Shown here in pieces: positions 24,133-32,003 of a DNA stretch of 34,781 nt. The stretch is from NCBI GenBank assembly GCA_020047835.1, contig JAIFNJ010000255.1, positions 1 through 34,781 of the forward strand, in the 5' to 3' direction. The stretch's first letter is position 1, and every line of letters begins with the position of its first letter. The stretch is from Bacteroidota bacterium. GTDB taxonomy: Bacteria; Bacteroidota; Bacteroidia; Bacteroidales; SZUA-534. A model generated the notes under the pieces. The model saw nothing but the letters and a program-made list of their open reading frames with translations. It ran no database searches and was not told where the DNA came from. The position numbers and the translations under genes are program-made.

Positions 24133-24769
24133 GATACAAACGAGTGAATTAGCAAAACAGATGGCAAAACAATTGTTGCAAATTAAAGCAATAAAATTGA
24201 AGCCATCAACACCTTTTATTTGGGCATCGGGAATGAAATCGCCCATTTATTGTGATAACCGAAAAACATTGTCCTATCCAGCGGTTCGCAGTTTTATCTG
24301 CGATGCGTTTGTACAAACCATTCAAGAGAAATATCCAACGGTTGATGTTATTGCTGGTGTAGCTACCGGTGCTATTGCTCATGGAGTTTTAGTGGCTCAG
24401 GCACTCAACAAACCATTTGTTTATGTACGAAGTGATGCAAAAAAGCACGGACTGGAAAATATGGTGGAAGGCTATCTTGAAAAAGGACAACGGGTTGTAG
24501 TGATTGAAGATTTGATTTCCACCGGAGGTAGCAGTTTAAAGGCTGTTGAGGCATTGCGTGAAGCCGGCACTATCATTGAAGGATTGCTTGCAATATTTAG
24601 TTACGGTTTTCCGAAAGCTGCAGAAAACTTTGCAACAGCTAATTGTGAGCTAAATACATTGAGTAATTATCAAACTTTAATTGAAATTGCCTTTGAAACA
24701 GGATATATTACTGATTCCGAAATACACTTGCTAAAAAAATGGCGCGAAAATCCTGACGGTTGGATGTAA
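24131..24769 (+). CDS. pyrE: Orotate phosphoribosyltransferase
   Basis: Fifth step of de novo pyrimidine synthesis: orotate plus PRPP gives OMP. The 212-residue product has LLQIKAIKLKPSTPFIWASGMKSPIYCDNRKTLSYP at the N-terminus, the flexible catalytic loop area YVRSDAKKHGLENMVEG (Lys pair and His), and the PRPP-binding motif VVVIEDLISTGGSS. Start at ATG 24131 gives the normal N-terminus for the family; an extension upstream to TTG 24095 would overlap the promoter. It is followed 41 nt later by an SRPBCC gene in the same direction. Its start codon overlaps that of the divergent Nudix gene. Confidence 0.96.
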   Translation: MIQTSELAKQMAKQLLQIKAIKLKPSTPFIWASGMKSPIYCDNRKTLSYPAVRSFICDAFVQTIQEKYPTVDVIAGVATGAIAHGVLVAQALNKPFVYVRSDAKKHGLENMVEGYLEKGQRVVVIEDLISTGGSSLKAVEALREAGTIIEGLLAIFSYGFPKAAENFATANCELNTLSNYQTLIEIAFETGYITDSEIHLLKKWRENPDGWM

Positions 24770-24810
24770 TCCTTTCTCTTTTAATCAAATTTTTTTAAAA
24801 CTAAATATAT

Positions 24811-25212
24811 ATGGAAATTGAAAGCCGAATTGGCACCATTCAATCCAGTCAGCAAGAAGCATTTAGCCTTTTATCCAATTTCACGAACCTGGAAAAATTT
24901 ATGCCTCCGGATCAGGTTTCTGATTTAATTTCCGATGCCGATAGTTGCAGTTTCAATATTGCCAAAATTGGTAAATTTGGAATGCGTATCGTGGAAAGGA
25001 TTCCCAATGATCGAGTTAAAATTACAAATACCGAGAATGTTCCGTTTAATTTTACCTTAATGTTTTATCTTACCCCAATTTCCGATAATGAAACAACCGT
25101 TAAAATTAACTTAAAAGCCGATTTAAACCCAATATTTAAGTTGGTAGCTCAAAAGCCGTTGACTAATTTTATTGAAGCACTAATTGGTAAGTTGGAAACA
25201 ATTCAACAATAG
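24811..25212 (+). CDS. SRPBCC family protein
   Basis: A 133-residue soluble protein with the START/Bet v1-like pattern: MEIESRIGTIQSSQQEAFSLLSNFTNLEKFMP at the start, a core of alternating strands (CSFNIAKIGKFGMRIVERIPNDRVKIT, FNFTLMFYLTPISDNETTVKINLKADLNPIF), and a long C-terminal helix. Members bind hydrophobic ligands; no specific role is known for this small one. It usually follows pyrE in Bacteroidota in my recollection. Convergent with birA (74 nt apart). Confidence 0.85.
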   Translation: MEIESRIGTIQSSQQEAFSLLSNFTNLEKFMPPDQVSDLISDADSCSFNIAKIGKFGMRIVERIPNDRVKITNTENVPFNFTLMFYLTPISDNETTVKINLKADLNPIFKLVAQKPLTNFIEALIGKLETIQQ

Positions 25213-25286
25213 ACTCCATTCAAGAAATGATATCCCAATCATAAAAAGATCCCCCAAACCAGAAGTAAAGTTTTGCGATTAATTGA

Positions 25287-26024
25287 CTAAAATACAAACT
25301 CTACTTCTTTTAAATAAAACTTCCTGAGTTCTCCTGTTGGGGTTTTGAGTATTAGTTGTCCATCGTTTGCTACTTCCTTAATCTTTGCATGGAACAATTC
25401 TTCCCCAGCTTTAAAATCGTGATAGTCAGTATTTCTGAATAAATGACTATGATACTGTTCATTTATTTTATCGAAATACTCATCGGAAAGCATATCATAC
25501 CAAATGGAAATCTGGTTAAGTACATTTTTTAGTATTTCCGGAATATCTGCAGAATGGCCAATTACTTGCTTTAAGGAAATTGGGTTGGGTGCATTACTTA
25601 AAAAAACCTCTTGATTTATATTTAAACCAATACCTATTATTGAATATTTTATATAATCCCCTTGAATCTGATTTTCTATAAGAATTCCGCCAATTTTTTT
25701 GTTTTGGTAATAAATATCGTTAGGCCATTTAATGGTAAAGCAATCTCTTATTTCATTCAGCGCATCAATAATACCTAATGATATTGCTTTGGATAGTAAA
25801 AACATTTCTTCTGCTTTCAAGGAATCTGGTCGCAGTAAGAGGCTAAAAGTCAGGTTTTTTCCGGGTTCACTTTCCCAAGTATTTGCTCCTAAACCCTTTC
25901 CGCTATTTTGAAAACTAGCCACAATTACAGATCCTTCGGGTAATTGATTGGTATTCAATAGGTTCTTTAGATGCTTGTTGGTTGAGTCAACTTCAATAAT
26001 CTCATTTATGGTAAATGGCTTCAT
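25287..26024 (-). CDS. birA: Biotin--[acetyl-CoA-carboxylase] ligase
   Basis: Attaches biotin via biotinyl-5'-AMP to the lysine of the carboxyl-carrier protein. The 245-residue product has the ligase motifs: DSTNKHLK, the biotinyl-AMP loop SGKGLGANTWESEPGKNL (in place of GRGRxGRxW), FTIKWPNDIYYQNKKIGGILIE with the KWPND substrate motif, and IGIGLNINQ. The N-terminal winged-helix DNA-binding domain of E. coli BirA is absent, so it is a ligase and not a repressor. It is the last gene after a two-component pair on the same strand (17-nt gap). Confidence 0.94.
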   Translation of the reverse strand: MKPFTINEIIEVDSTNKHLKNLLNTNQLPEGSVIVASFQNSGKGLGANTWESEPGKNLTFSLLLRPDSLKAEEMFLLSKAISLGIIDALNEIRDCFTIKWPNDIYYQNKKIGGILIENQIQGDYIKYSIIGIGLNINQEVFLSNAPNPISLKQVIGHSADIPEILKNVLNQISIWYDMLSDEYFDKINEQYHSHLFRNTDYHDFKAGEELFHAKIKEVANDGQLILKTPTGELRKFYLKEVEFVF

Positions 26025-26041
26025 AAATACTAAAAATAAGG

Positions 26042-26686
26042 TTAAATGGCGATTAGTTTATTTTTTATTGCAAACATAATCAAATTAGCTGTATTTTTTG
26101 AATTGGTTTTGCTTAACAAATTAGCCCGGTGTTTATCAACGGTTCTTTTACTAATAAATAGTGAATCGGCAATTTCCTGATTCGATAACCCCTTGCAAAT
26201 TTCCTCTAAAACTTGCACTTCCCGCTTCGATAGGTTAGTCAATTCTGCTTCTACCTCTTTATGAGGATTAAAGTTCTTAATAACATTGTATAATAACTCC
26301 TGTGAAAAAAAGCTCGCTCCTTGCATTACTTGATTTATTGCTTCAACTACTTCATTTATTTCGGAATTTTTCAGCAAGAATCCTTTTACTCCAGCATTTA
26401 TCATTTTATAGTAATAGTCTTCCTCTCCAAACATGGAAAGAGCAATAATTCTAAGGTTTGGATATTTTTCCGTAGCCAATTGAGTTGCTTCAATTCCATC
26501 CATAACTGGCATGTTAATATCCATGAGAACAATATCTGGAATTTTCAATTCTAATAGCTCTAAAAATTGCTTTCCATTACCCGATTCGCCAATAACCTCA
26601 ATATTGGGAATAGTATTCAATAATATTCTGAGCCCATTGCGAAAAAGAGCATGGTCGTCAACCAAAATAATTTTTATCTTATTCAT
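26042..26686 (-). CDS. NarL/LuxR-type response regulator
   Basis: A 214-residue response regulator. Receiver domain: IILVDDHALFRNGLRILL (acidic pair D10/D11), phospho-acceptor D56 in IVLMDINMPVMDG, conserved Ser/Thr in ALSMFGEE, and Lys in GFLLKNSE. Output domain: TNLSKREVQVLEEICKGLSNQEIADSLFISKRTVDKHRANLLSKTNSKNTANL, a LuxR-type helix-turn-helix. All key residues are intact. It is immediately downstream of its cognate kinase gene (start 4 nt after that stop). Confidence 0.95.
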   Translation of the reverse strand: MNKIKIILVDDHALFRNGLRILLNTIPNIEVIGESGNGKQFLELLELKIPDIVLMDINMPVMDGIEATQLATEKYPNLRIIALSMFGEEDYYYKMINAGVKGFLLKNSEINEVVEAINQVMQGASFFSQELLYNVIKNFNPHKEVEAELTNLSKREVQVLEEICKGLSNQEIADSLFISKRTVDKHRANLLSKTNSKNTANLIMFAIKNKLIAI

Positions 26687-26689
26687 CTG

Positions 26690-27640
26690 TTATCCGTTTA
26701 ACTTAACTTTAATTAGAGCTGTAGTACCTTCGCTAGGCACACTGTTTAAAATAAAAATTCCATGTATCGATTTAATTCTTGATTGAATATTTGAAAACCC
26801 CGTTCCATCAGTTTGGTTATTCATTATTTTTTCAGGTTGAAAACCAATTCCATCATCGTGGTATTGAATTGTGAGGGTGCGTAAATGTTTTGAAATATTT
26901 ATTTGTATGTTCTCCGCTGATGCATGTTTTAGTGTATTATTTATCAGTTCACAGCTAGCGCGGTAAAGAATTATTTCTACATTATGGTCAAAACGTTCAT
27001 TTTCCATGTTACTTTCTAAATCAATACGTACCGATTTGGTTTGATTAATTTTATGAGCAAAGTTTTTTAAGGCACTTACTAATCCAAAGTTGGTTAATAC
27101 ATGAGGACTCAGGTTATTCGAAATCTCTTTGATGGAAGTAATGGCTTCGTTGATTACCAAATTGGTGTTCTCTAGTATTTCCTCTTGGTTTTGGATGTTT
27201 TTGTTCGAAAGAGCCGAAACCGACATTTTTACAGTTGATAAAAGGGGTCCAAGTCCGTCGTGCAAGTCTTTGGCAAACCGTTTCCTTTCTTTTTCTTCGG
27301 TTTGAATTATGGCAGTTAAAATGCGATTTTCTGCTCGGGCTCTTTCCAGTTCTGATCTTTTTAGTGAATAAAATATTTCACCAATCAAAAATACCCCGGC
27401 GGTAAATAAAAAAGAAATAAATATTCCCAACCAGTCGTCAGCCATAGTTAGGTAAAAAGAAAAATCGTCCTGCAAAAACTGGATGAGTTTGATGGTATAG
27501 CGGATGGCCAAAAGCAAGAACCCCAAAGAGATTAAAACCCACGATGCCCTATATTTTGTAACCCTCATCAGCCGTAAAGCAAATATGGCAGCTATCAACT
27601 GAAAGGTTATCGAAATTAGAAGAGCAACTAATCGTAACAT
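26690..27640 (-). CDS. Sensor histidine kinase, NarX-type (HisKA_3)
   Basis: A 316-residue membrane kinase. Three or four hydrophobic segments fill about the first 95 residues (LRLVALLISITFQLIAAIFALRLM; ASWVLISLGFLLLAIRY; GIFISFLFTAGVFLIGEIF), with almost no periplasmic loop, so signals are probably sensed in or at the membrane. A coiled-coil (ELERARAENRILTAIIQTEEKERKR) leads to the HisKA_3 motif KDLHDGLGPLLSTVKMS with H127, then a HATPase (ELINNTLKHA, HDDGIGFQPEK, GTGFSNIQSRIKSI). ATG 27640 is chosen over the TTG at 27655, which sits in the -7 promoter element. Operon: kinase, response regulator, birA. Confidence 0.94.
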   Translation of the reverse strand: MLRLVALLISITFQLIAAIFALRLMRVTKYRASWVLISLGFLLLAIRYTIKLIQFLQDDFSFYLTMADDWLGIFISFLFTAGVFLIGEIFYSLKRSELERARAENRILTAIIQTEEKERKRFAKDLHDGLGPLLSTVKMSVSALSNKNIQNQEEILENTNLVINEAITSIKEISNNLSPHVLTNFGLVSALKNFAHKINQTKSVRIDLESNMENERFDHNVEIILYRASCELINNTLKHASAENIQINISKHLRTLTIQYHDDGIGFQPEKIMNNQTDGTGFSNIQSRIKSIHGIFILNSVPSEGTTALIKVKLNG

Positions 27641-27652
27641 CGATTTTTTTAG

Positions 27653-27660
27653 CAAAAATA
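27653..27660 (-). promoter_or_regulatory. Candidate -7 promoter element for the kinase-regulator-birA run
   Basis: On the minus strand it reads TATTTTTG, 12 nt ahead of the kinase ATG at 27640. No TTG at the expected distance is seen. The TTG of an alternative start lies within it, which supports the ATG. Confidence 0.45.
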
Positions 27661-27816
27661 ATATTAATCGTTGATTTGCCGCATTTTAATAAAAATGTTT
27701 ATTGTTTCCATTTTAAAAGAGTCCATGTCTTTTCTATACCGCTAGTTTTATTTCTTTCCTGACAAAAAAAATAGCAAGTGTAAAACTCTATTAGTTAATG
27801 AAGGTTGGATGTGTTT

Positions 27817-27849
27817 TTGTCGGTTTTATAAATAAATCCAATACCTTTG
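27817..27849 (+). promoter_or_regulatory. Promoter of the 89-residue membrane-protein gene
   Basis: TTG within TTTTTG ending at 27819, a 22-nt spacer, and TACCTTTG at 27842-27849. The spacer is near the upper end of what the phylum uses. It is 20 nt before the ATG. Confidence 0.6.
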
Positions 27850-27869
27850 TAAGCTTTAAAAAATAAAAA

Positions 27870-28139
27870 ATGGCAAAAATATTTCAGTTACCTCAGCATA
27901 AGCGATTTAATTATAAACCGCGGTTTTATAGTCAGCGTGATGAATTGCGAAAAGAACGCCAGGAACTTATCAAGCAAGAAGTAGAGGCAGAAAAGAATGG
28001 GAGGCCTGCACGGATAACTAAAGATGAATTAGCAAATTATATTAAATTGAGTCGGAAGGCTCAAAAAAAATCGAACCTAAGAATATTGATTATTTTAGCT
28101 ATTCTGTTGCTAATTTTTTACTTTTTTTTGTATAAATAA
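27870..28139 (+). CDS. Small basic protein with C-terminal membrane anchor
   Basis: An 89-residue protein. The N-terminus (MAKIFQLPQHKRFNYKPRFYSQRDELRKERQELIKQEVEAEK) is strongly charged with a probable helix/coiled coil, and residues about 70-87 are a single hydrophobic segment (ILIILAILLLIFYFFLYK): a tail-anchored topology with the soluble part in the cytoplasm. I recall similar small proteins upstream of mutL in other Bacteroidota, but know no function. It has a good promoter of its own, which argues it is a real gene. It lies 81 nt before mutL. Confidence 0.75.
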   Translation: MAKIFQLPQHKRFNYKPRFYSQRDELRKERQELIKQEVEAEKNGRPARITKDELANYIKLSRKAQKKSNLRILIILAILLLIFYFFLYK

Positions 28140-28220
28140 ATTCATCGTTTAATACTGCTAGCTTAATTTGTTTCTTCAAATGGCATATCGTTATATTAAA
28201 AACATCAATTTAATTTTTAA

Positions 28221-30086
28221 ATGCCGGATATAATTCAACTTTTACCCGATAGTGTGGCCAACCAGATTGCAGCAGGCGAAGTGGTTCAGCGGCCTGCTTC
28301 GGTGCTGAAAGAATTGGTGGAGAATGCTATTGATGCGGGAAGTACCAAAATTCAGGTACTGGTTAAAGATGCCGGAAAAACGTTAATTCAGGTTATCGAT
28401 AATGGGTGCGGAATGACGGAGAACGATGCCCGCATGTGCTTTGAACGGCATGCCACTTCAAAAATTCGCAAGGCCCTCGATTTGTTTGATATCCGAACCA
28501 TGGGTTTCCGCGGCGAAGCCATGGCATCGATTGCGGCCATAGCAACGGTTGAATTAAAATCGAAAAAAACAGATGCAGAACTGGGTATATATATCCGCAT
28601 TAGTGGCTCAAAGGTTGAAACTCAGGAGCCGATAAGCTGTCAGAATGGCACCAATATAGCGGTAAAAAATCTTTTTTATAATGTCCCTGCTCGGCGAAAG
28701 TTCCTAAAATCAAATAGTTCCGAGTTAAAGTATTTGATGGAAGAGTTCCAGCATATAGCTTTTGGTTTTCCCGAAATTGAAATGCAGCTGATACACAATG
28801 AGGTGACTATTTATAACCTGCCTGGTTCTAAAATTTACAATCGCATCATCAACGTGGTTGGTAAAACTGCCAGTCAAAGCATTATTCCGGTTCAATCAGT
28901 AACCAACCTTGCCAGCATAAAAGGATACGTTGGAAAACCAGAACATGCCAGAAAGAGTCCGGGGGAACAATTCTTTTTCGTTAACAATCGGTTTATGAAG
29001 CACCCCTACTTTTTTAAAGCAGTATTGGCAGCTTATGAGCAGATACTTCCGCAGGGAATGCTCCCTTCGTTTTACATTTATTTTGATGTTGATCCGAATA
29101 CTATTGATATAAATATTCACCCTACCAAAACAGAAATAAAATTTGAAAATGAGCATGATTTGTGGCAACTCTTAAAAGCTACAGTTAAAGAAGGGTTGGG
29201 TAAATTTAATTTGGTTCCAACTCTTGATTTTAATCAAGAATCAGCATTTGATATACCTCTGCTTCGAAGAGGAGAGACGGTTGAACCGCCCTCGATAAAA
29301 ATTAATCCCAGTTACAATCCGTTTAATCAACAACCGAAATCAAATAGTAAGGATAACGATCCATCAAGTAATTTTCGTTCTCATAAGAGTCCAGTTACTG
29401 ATTGGCAGCAACTGTACAATGGTTTTGAAAATCCGCAAAGCCCATCAACAGAGCCATTAAATTTGCTCCCGCCCGACGGGGAACTATCAGATCAAAAAAG
29501 CTTTAATCATGGCTTTACTATTGAAACAGGTCGGTTTTTTCAAGTAAAAGGGAAATATATTTTAACTGCCGTAAAGTCAGGCCTCATGTTGATTGATCAA
29601 AAACGTGCCCATGAACGGATTTTGTACGACGAATATATTTATAAAAAAGGAACGCAAAGTGGAATAGGACAGCGATTGCTTTACCCTCAAAAAATTGAAT
29701 TAGATACCCTGGAAGCCGAGCTTTTTAGAGCTGTTTTACCCGAAGTGAACCGATTGGGTTTTGAAATGGAAAACTTTGGTGGTAATACTTTTGTTGTAAG
29801 CAGTATTCCGGCCGATTTTCCCGATGGAGATATTGCCTCTTGGGTAACTCAGATTATTGACCACTTGAAAGAATATCAACAAGATTTTAAAGAAGCATTG
29901 CGCGAAAATGTAGTAAAATCGTTGGCAAAGTTTTTGTCAATCCCTTACGGCAAAATTTTAACTCAAGAAGAAATGGCTCACATAAATGATATGTTATTTG
30001 TTTCACCCATTCCAAACATGACTCCTGATGGAAAGCCTATTATTATTATTCTTGGGATGGATGAATTAGAGAAAAAATTTAAATAA
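28221..30086 (+). CDS. mutL: DNA mismatch repair protein MutL
   Basis: Matchmaker ATPase of mismatch repair. The 621 residues show the GHKL ATPase at the N-terminus: IAAGEVVQRPASVLKELVENAIDAGS, DNGCGM, and the lid KIRKALDLFDIRTMGFRGEAMASI. A transducer domain follows (FVNNRFMKHPYF; DVDPNTIDINIHPTKTEIKFEN), then a poorly conserved linker at about 340-430, and the C-terminal dimerisation domain. There, the sequence DQKRAHERILYDE (D459 on) stands where endonuclease-type MutL have DQHA-xx-E-xxxx-E, and no CPHGRP motif is visible, so metal-dependent nicking is unlikely. It is followed 15 nt later by two rhomboid genes. Confidence 0.96.
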   Translation: MPDIIQLLPDSVANQIAAGEVVQRPASVLKELVENAIDAGSTKIQVLVKDAGKTLIQVIDNGCGMTENDARMCFERHATSKIRKALDLFDIRTMGFRGEAMASIAAIATVELKSKKTDAELGIYIRISGSKVETQEPISCQNGTNIAVKNLFYNVPARRKFLKSNSSELKYLMEEFQHIAFGFPEIEMQLIHNEVTIYNLPGSKIYNRIINVVGKTASQSIIPVQSVTNLASIKGYVGKPEHARKSPGEQFFFVNNRFMKHPYFFKAVLAAYEQILPQGMLPSFYIYFDVDPNTIDINIHPTKTEIKFENEHDLWQLLKATVKEGLGKFNLVPTLDFNQESAFDIPLLRRGETVEPPSIKINPSYNPFNQQPKSNSKDNDPSSNFRSHKSPVTDWQQLYNGFENPQSPSTEPLNLLPPDGELSDQKSFNHGFTIETGRFFQVKGKYILTAVKSGLMLIDQKRAHERILYDEYIYKKGTQSGIGQRLLYPQKIELDTLEAELFRAVLPEVNRLGFEMENFGGNTFVVSSIPADFPDGDIASWVTQIIDHLKEYQQDFKEALRENVVKSLAKFLSIPYGKILTQEEMAHINDMLFVSPIPNMTPDGKPIIIILGMDELEKKFK

Positions 30087-30101
30087 TAAAAAAATAGTTT
30101 T

Positions 30102-30932
30102 ATGCAATCATACAGAGCCCCTCTATTTGGAAATATACCAACCGTTGTAAAAAACCTGTTAATAATAAACATATTGGTTTTTGCCGCTGATAGTATTTTA
30201 CCTTTAATTGGTGTTAACATTATCCAAAATTTGGCATTATTCAACTTTCAATCGCCCTATTTTAAGCCATTCCAGTTGGTTACACACATGTTTATGCATG
30301 GTAGCATTACCCATATTTTTTTCAATATGTTCGCCTTGTATATGTTTGGCCGGATGCTTGAAATGGTTTGGGGTCCCAAGCGCTTTTTGATTTATTATTT
30401 TATCACCGGTTTAGGAGCTGCAGCCTTACATAGTTTTGTTAGTTATTTAAGTTTGGCTGGCTTGCGCGAAGCTACCATGGCTTTTGCTAATACTCCTTCG
30501 CCCGAAGTTTTTTTGAGTTTTGTACGGGAATATGTGCCAAATGCCAGTGTTGCTGTTAATGAATTCATCTCGTCATACAGCCTGCAACCGTCTAATCCGG
30601 CTTATATTAACGAGGCTACTCAATTTGTTCAGTCGGTTTATGATATGCATTTGAATATACCCACAGTGGGTGCATCGGGAGCCGTTTTTGGGGTACTTTT
30701 AGCTTTTGGAATGTTGTTCCCCAATACCCAGTTGATGCTTCTATTTCCTCCCATTCCAATTAAAGCCAAGTATTTTGTGATAATATATGGTGGCATTGAA
30801 TTGTTTTTTGCAGTACTGCAGCAACCCGGCGATAACGTGGCCCACTTTGCCCATTTGGGTGGAATGCTTTTTGGTTTCTTACTTATTAAATATTGGAACA
30901 GTAAAGGAATTGGTAACTTTAAACAATTTTAA
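30102..30932 (+). CDS. Rhomboid family intramembrane serine protease (first of two)
   Basis: A 276-residue polytopic protease that cleaves transmembrane segments. It has six or seven hydrophobic segments; HGSITHIFFNMFALYMFGRMLE carries the HxxxN oxyanion motif in the second helix, GASGAVFGVLLAFG has the nucleophile S192, and AHFAHLGGMLFG the catalytic H251. The catalytic dyad is complete. An unusually long soluble stretch (about 80 residues, roughly 110-188, PSPEVFLSFVREYVPNASVAV and on) interrupts the membrane core between the third and fourth helices. It sits after mutL and 14 nt before a second rhomboid gene. Confidence 0.93.
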   Translation: MQSYRAPLFGNIPTVVKNLLIINILVFAADSILPLIGVNIIQNLALFNFQSPYFKPFQLVTHMFMHGSITHIFFNMFALYMFGRMLEMVWGPKRFLIYYFITGLGAAALHSFVSYLSLAGLREATMAFANTPSPEVFLSFVREYVPNASVAVNEFISSYSLQPSNPAYINEATQFVQSVYDMHLNIPTVGASGAVFGVLLAFGMLFPNTQLMLLFPPIPIKAKYFVIIYGGIELFFAVLQQPGDNVAHFAHLGGMLFGFLLIKYWNSKGIGNFKQF

Positions 30933-30946
30933 AAAATAAATCAATC

Positions 30947-31837
30947 ATGGCCGGTATCGGAATAGCTGACGAAATAAAAGATTCATTCAGGCATGGAAGC
31001 ATGCTCACTAGATTGATTTATACCAATTTGGCTATTTTTTTAGCCGTAAAATTGGTTGATGTTTTTTATCTTTTATTTGCCCTCGGCGATGCTAATTTTA
31101 TTGTTGAATGGCTTGAAGTTCCAGCACAGCTAAGTCAAATAGCCTTGCATCCTTGGTCCCCCATTACCTATATGTTTTTGCATCAAGAGTTTTTGCACAT
31201 ACTTTTTAATCTTTTGTGGTTTTATTGGTTCGGAAAAATATTTTTAGAATATTTATCGGGTAAGCAATTGCTTGGTGTGTACCTCCTTGGTGGATTATTC
31301 GGTAGTGCGTTGTATATTTTATCGTTTAATATTTTTCCTGCTTTTCGCGAATTAGTTCCGGTATCCTATGCATTGGGAGCCTCAGCTGCAGTTTTAGCGG
31401 TAGTAGTGGCTGTGGCAGTATATGTGCCAAACTATACGGTTTACCTGTTGTTTTTAGGGCCGGTAAAGATAAAGTACATTGCCTTGGTATCTATTTTATT
31501 AGATGTGGTGAATTTTGATCAGGGCAACTACGGGGGTCATATTGCACATATAGGAGGGGCACTTTTTGGGTATTTATTTACCATGCAGCTAAAAAGTGGA
31601 ACCGACATGAGTAAGGGCTTAAGTAAACTAATCGATGCAATAACCTCACTCTTTAAACGCAAAAGAAAACTAAAAGTAACCTATCGAAGGGGCGAAACTG
31701 ATTTGGAGTATAATGCCCGTAAGAAGTCAAACCAGCAAGAAATTGATGTTATTTTAGAAAAAATTGCTCAATCGGGTTACGAAAGTCTTTCAGCCCGTGA
31801 TAAGGAAATTCTTTTCAAACAAAGCCGCAATAATTGA
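30947..31837 (+). CDS. Rhomboid family intramembrane serine protease (second of two)
   Basis: A 296-residue paralogue of the preceding gene's product, with HQEFLHILFNLLWFYWFGKIFLEYL, the nucleophile region YALGASAAVLAVVV (S146; the last Gly of GxSG is Ala here, but Ala is tolerated in GxSx) and GGHIAHIGGALFGYLF with H201. A charged cytoplasmic C-terminal tail of about 80 residues (KRKRKLKVTYRRGETDLEYNARKKSNQQEIDVILEKIAQSGYESLSARDKEILFKQSR) follows; such a tail, with the ...L-S-x-x-[DE]-x-x-[IF]-L ending, is common in Bacteroidota rhomboids. Likely co-transcribed with mutL and the first rhomboid. Confidence 0.92.
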   Translation: MAGIGIADEIKDSFRHGSMLTRLIYTNLAIFLAVKLVDVFYLLFALGDANFIVEWLEVPAQLSQIALHPWSPITYMFLHQEFLHILFNLLWFYWFGKIFLEYLSGKQLLGVYLLGGLFGSALYILSFNIFPAFRELVPVSYALGASAAVLAVVVAVAVYVPNYTVYLLFLGPVKIKYIALVSILLDVVNFDQGNYGGHIAHIGGALFGYLFTMQLKSGTDMSKGLSKLIDAITSLFKRKRKLKVTYRRGETDLEYNARKKSNQQEIDVILEKIAQSGYESLSARDKEILFKQSRNN

Positions 31838-32003
31838 TTAATAGCTTTTTCACCAAGTTTATTTGGGATTGAAAAGCCATTGAACCCGCTATCATTATAA
31901 TATCTTAAAAATCGAAACAGGTACCTAGTTCAATTATTGACGAATAAATAGCAAGCAGTTAACAATTATTGCTAATTTTAAAGGGATATTTTGCTTTAAT
32001 ATT

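Noticed and set aside
24133..24246. N-terminal extension of the Nudix protein through pyrE
   Set aside because: It would be the antisense of conserved pyrE codons, and its sequence is Cys/Phe/Asn-rich and unlike Nudix N-termini; the ATG at 24132 is adequate.
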